This document shows positions 61,492-64,000 of a stretch of DNA of 64,000 nt, in pieces. Location: assembly GCA_036136335.1 (NCBI GenBank), contig JAYZQT010000018.1, forward strand, positions 34,115 to 98,114, read 5' to 3'. The notes below the pieces were generated by a model that searched no databases, had not been told where the DNA came from, and was given only the letters and a program-made list of their open reading frames with translations. Both the position numbers and the translations under genes were made by a program. Each line of letters opens with the position of its first letter. Positions within the stretch are counted from its first letter, which is position 1. The DNA is from JAYZQT01 sp036136335. Lineage in GTDB: Bacteria > Pseudomonadota > Alphaproteobacteria > MPNO01 > UBA830.

Positions 61492-63134
61492 AGCATGGTT
61501 TCTTAAGAAGAAATTTTGGTCACGGCGTTTTGTTTGGCGTCTGGGCCTGCGTTACATTTGTTTTAGCCCTATTTCTTCTAGGTCCATTTCTATCTATCGT
61601 TTATGTGACGACCGGCGACAGTGGTGGGCTCTGGGGTCACTTATTGGATACGGTGTTTCCACGGTATGTCACCAACACCCTGGTTTTAATGTTCGGTGTG
61701 AGCGTCCTGTCTTTGATATTTGGTTTGTCATCAGCGTGGATTGTTGCGCGGATCAGGTTTCCAGGCCGCCGAATTCTTGAGTGGATGCTGATTCTTCCGG
61801 CGACCGTTCCCGCTTATTTGATCGCCTATACTTATACCGATCTGCTTGAGTTTGCCGGACCAGTGCAGGGGTTTTTGCGGGATTTGTTTGGATGGCAGAC
61901 ATCCAAAGATTATTGGTTTCCGGAGATTAGATCGATGGGGGGTGCCATTCTTGTGATGTCCGCGGTTTTGTACCCCTACATATATCTTTTGGCACGAACG
62001 GCTTTCCGTATTACGCCGGCGGCGCTTCACGAAGTTGCGCGCTTACACAACCGGTCCTCCTCGATCAGTCTTGACCTAGCCCTTGCACGGCCCGCAATAG
62101 TTGCAGGCCTCGCACTGGTATTGATGGAGGTGATCTCAGATTTTGGGACGGTAGAATACTTTGCGGTACAGACGTTAACGCTTGGAATTTTTAATGTATG
62201 GCTGGGGATGAATAACCTGACGGCCGCCGCACAAATCGCGGGCATGTCGTTTATTTTTATATTTGCACTTCTGTTTATTGAGTGGAAAGCACGTTCCCAA
62301 CAACGTTTCTTTGACTCTGGCCAGCGGTCAAATCAGATAGAAAGGACGCGGGTGTCCCGTTGGAAAATGGTCCTGTGTATTTCTGCATGTGTGGTACCCA
62401 TATTACTGGGTTTTATCGTACCGGTTGGCGTGCTCCTTAAATTTGTAATAGACGGGTTTTCGGTTACTGATGTTAATAGCCTGCTTTCGAGTGCTTTGAA
62501 TTCTTTGTCACTATCATTTATGGCGGCCATAACGGTGATGTTGATTTCATTGATAATGGTTGTCGTGGTAACCCACCAAAATCGGCGCTTCCTCAAGGTG
62601 TTCACAGCGATTTCTGCGATGGGGTACGCGTTCCCTGGCGTGGTGCTCGCAATCGGAGTTGTGTCGTTTGCTGGGATGCTCGATGCGGGAAGCGCAGCCG
62701 TCATAAATCAGGTCCTCGGTTTTAAATCTTCCGGAATACTAATTGGTAGCTTCGGTCTTCTTGTTTTTGCCTATGTTGTCCGGTTTCAGGCAATAGGCTA
62801 CGGATCAATTACCGCTGGCATCAATCGTTTGTCGCCCAATTTAATAAGCGCCAACCATTCATTGGGAAAAATTTTTACAAACAGTATATTTGTTTTGTCT
62901 CCTGTTCTTTTGAAAAAATCGTTATTAACCGGTGGGCTGTTAGTGTTTGTAGATGCAATGAAAGAGTTACCTATTACCCTAATTCTGAGGCCGTTCAATT
63001 TTGAGACCCTTTCCACCTACGTTTATCAGTTTGCCCAGGACGAACTTCTGGAAGACGCTTCGCTTGCAGGGTTGGCAATTGTAGTTGTTGGACTTGGGCC
63101 TGTGCTCTGGATGAACGCATCTCAACGCCGTTAG
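61485..63134 (+). CDS. fbpB: Fe(3+) ABC transporter permease (two-domain)
   Basis: 549 residues with about twelve helices and two fused permease units, each with an EAA-type loop (for example TPAALHEVARLHNRSS in the first and LIQ-like SPNLISANHSLGKIFTNS in the second). SGLLVFVDAMKELPITLILRPF-like sequence near the end is typical of FbpB/SfuB. It forms the inner-membrane channel for ferric iron. The start overlaps fbpA, so the two are coupled. Confidence 0.9.
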   Translation: MVEHGFLRRNFGHGVLFGVWACVTFVLALFLLGPFLSIVYVTTGDSGGLWGHLLDTVFPRYVTNTLVLMFGVSVLSLIFGLSSAWIVARIRFPGRRILEWMLILPATVPAYLIAYTYTDLLEFAGPVQGFLRDLFGWQTSKDYWFPEIRSMGGAILVMSAVLYPYIYLLARTAFRITPAALHEVARLHNRSSSISLDLALARPAIVAGLALVLMEVISDFGTVEYFAVQTLTLGIFNVWLGMNNLTAAAQIAGMSFIFIFALLFIEWKARSQQRFFDSGQRSNQIERTRVSRWKMVLCISACVVPILLGFIVPVGVLLKFVIDGFSVTDVNSLLSSALNSLSLSFMAAITVMLISLIMVVVVTHQNRRFLKVFTAISAMGYAFPGVVLAIGVVSFAGMLDAGSAAVINQVLGFKSSGILIGSFGLLVFAYVVRFQAIGYGSITAGINRLSPNLISANHSLGKIFTNSIFVLSPVLLKKSLLTGGLLVFVDAMKELPITLILRPFNFETLSTYVYQFAQDELLEDASLAGLAIVVVGLGPVLWMNASQRR

Positions 63135-63486
63135 GGGTCAAAAAAATACGGTCGAGATATCGGTTTATCGGATCTGCCCCGCGCCAGTAGGATCGGCACG
63201 AGAAGCACTTAAGCGGACCTCTTGCCGAAGGATAAAAGGTAATGCGTATTGGGTATTGGTATGTAAAATTCTTCTCAACAAACGCTGAGCTTACTTGGAC
63301 CCCCTATTTCTCAGCGTACCCAAGGTTTATGAGCCCGTTTTGTTTGGATTGCAGCCTTTTGATATGAAATCCGAGAGATTGTTTAGTGTATTTGCGACCG
63401 GTTTTTGTACCGAACCATTACAGTATTAATGCATACGCCACGCATTCGCGAAAAAACACCACCGACGATCTTTGATTAAATAGACG
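63135..63486. other. Convergent gap fbpB/fur
   Basis: No gene or clear terminator. A short A-run follows the fbpB stop, but I see no stem before it. Bases 63160-63240 are locally GC-rich without structure I can support. Confidence 0.35.
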
Positions 63487-63909
63487 CTATTTCTTGGTGC
63501 CTATCGGTTTGCAGTAGAGCTCCAACCGTTCGCCAACAATTTCGTAGCCGTGGTCTCTGGCAATTTTTTGTTTAACACTTTCTAGAATTTCATCCTGAAA
63601 TTCAATTACCCCACCGTTGGTAACATCAATTATATGGTGGTGGTGATCATCTGAGGGAAGGGTACACTCATACCGGGCCCTGCCGTCGCCAAAATGATGG
63701 CTTTCGATGACTTTGGCGTCTTCCAGTATCCGCACCGTCCGATAAACGGTTGCCAGGCTTATTTTCTGATCATTTTCTGACGCTCTCCGATAAATTTCTT
63801 CGACATCGGGATGGTCATCGCTTTCGGAAATAATTTTGGCAATCAATTTGCGTGGTTTGGTAATTTTGAGGCCTTTTGAGCGGCAAAGTTCCTCTAAGAC
63901 AGATTCCAT
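63487..63909 (-). CDS. fur: Fur-family ferric uptake regulator
   Basis: 140 residues: a winged helix (LATVYRTVRILEDAKVIES) and a metal-binding dimerisation domain with H33 (DDHP), E81 (RYE), a His cluster H89-H92 (DDHHHHIIDV), E103 and H120. The usual CxxC zinc pair is absent, as in many alphaproteobacterial Fur/Mur proteins, so manganese or iron sensing cannot be separated by sequence. The ATG at 63909 follows GGAG nine bases upstream, inside the short upstream TTG extension. It is convergent with the fbpAB operon and probably controls it and bfr. Confidence 0.9.
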   Translation of the reverse strand: MESVLEELCRSKGLKITKPRKLIAKIISESDDHPDVEEIYRRASENDQKISLATVYRTVRILEDAKVIESHHFGDGRARYECTLPSDDHHHHIIDVTNGGVIEFQDEILESVKQKIARDHGYEIVGERLELYCKPIGTKK

Positions 63910-64000
63910 AACTATGCACTCCAATTTGTAAGCCCATTGGAAGTTTTTCTAATATAAGGTGGGCCCCATAAAATGTGAACATGAAATGGTTTTTATTTTT

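Noticed and set aside
1..64000. CRISPR arrays, IS elements or prophage genes
   Set aside because: No regularly spaced repeats, transposase, integrase or phage structural proteins were recognised.

Overview
The window looks like chromosomal DNA of an alphaproteobacterium, probably a marine or host-associated relative of the Rhodospirillales. The grounds are the gene order aminotransferase - hom - glpX - recJ, a DksA-like zinc-finger protein, rplM-rpsI followed by argC, HspQ, a Fur/Bfr/FbpABC iron block and a roughly balanced base composition. This is inference from gene content; no alignment or phylogeny was run. Core genes alternate with accessory catabolic genes. No IS element, prophage or CRISPR array was seen.

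Layout. 1-7.9 kb: the tail of an amidase, a DksA-like protein, an MFS-SDR operon, and a divergent set encoding a TauD-type dioxygenase, a haem-oxygenase-fold diiron protein, a Pht5-like protein and a D-2-hydroxyacid dehydrogenase, then CinA- and ArsC-like genes. 7.9-19 kb: a TPP enzyme, an internally deleted LysR gene with its palindromic operator still present, two UbiD decarboxylases, a fused ribose-1,5-bisphosphokinase/AMP-phosphorylase beside nadC, an amidohydrolase and a third UbiD. 19-22.3 kb: a probable glutarate module (gcdH, family III CoA-transferase, MarR with a perfect palindrome). 22.3-32.4 kb: a ferredoxin reductase, a MetE-like protein, transporters, a ferritin-like unknown, cutA, and a four-gene operon ending in metY. 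32.5-43.2 kb: housekeeping genes (rplM, rpsI, argC, gamma carbonic anhydrase, OmpA lipoprotein, hom, glpX, recJ, tRNA-Glu). 43.2-58 kb: hspQ, small and membrane proteins, a frameshifted cupin, amidohydrolases, BenE, a fourth UbiD overlapping a CoA ligase, an LLM oxidoreductase, and a second haem-oxygenase-fold protein. 57.8-64 kb: iron handling (bfd/bfr, fbpC/fbpAB, fur).

How the genes work together. The accessory genes point to uptake and breakdown of aromatic or other carboxylic acids: BenE, EamA and MFS transporters, UbiD decarboxylases, amidohydrolases, a CoA ligase and glutaryl-CoA oxidation. UbiD enzymes need prenylated FMN, but no ubiX is present here, so it must be encoded elsewhere. 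The most unusual system is the PhnN-AMP phosphorylase fusion. By family chemistry it would turn a nucleoside monophosphate into PRPP in two steps, directly downstream of nadC, a PRPP consumer.

Three genes are visibly broken: a LysR regulator and an aminotransferase, both reduced to joined N- and C-terminal ends, and a cupin with a one-base deletion. They may reflect real decay or assembly collapse. The sequence alone cannot decide.
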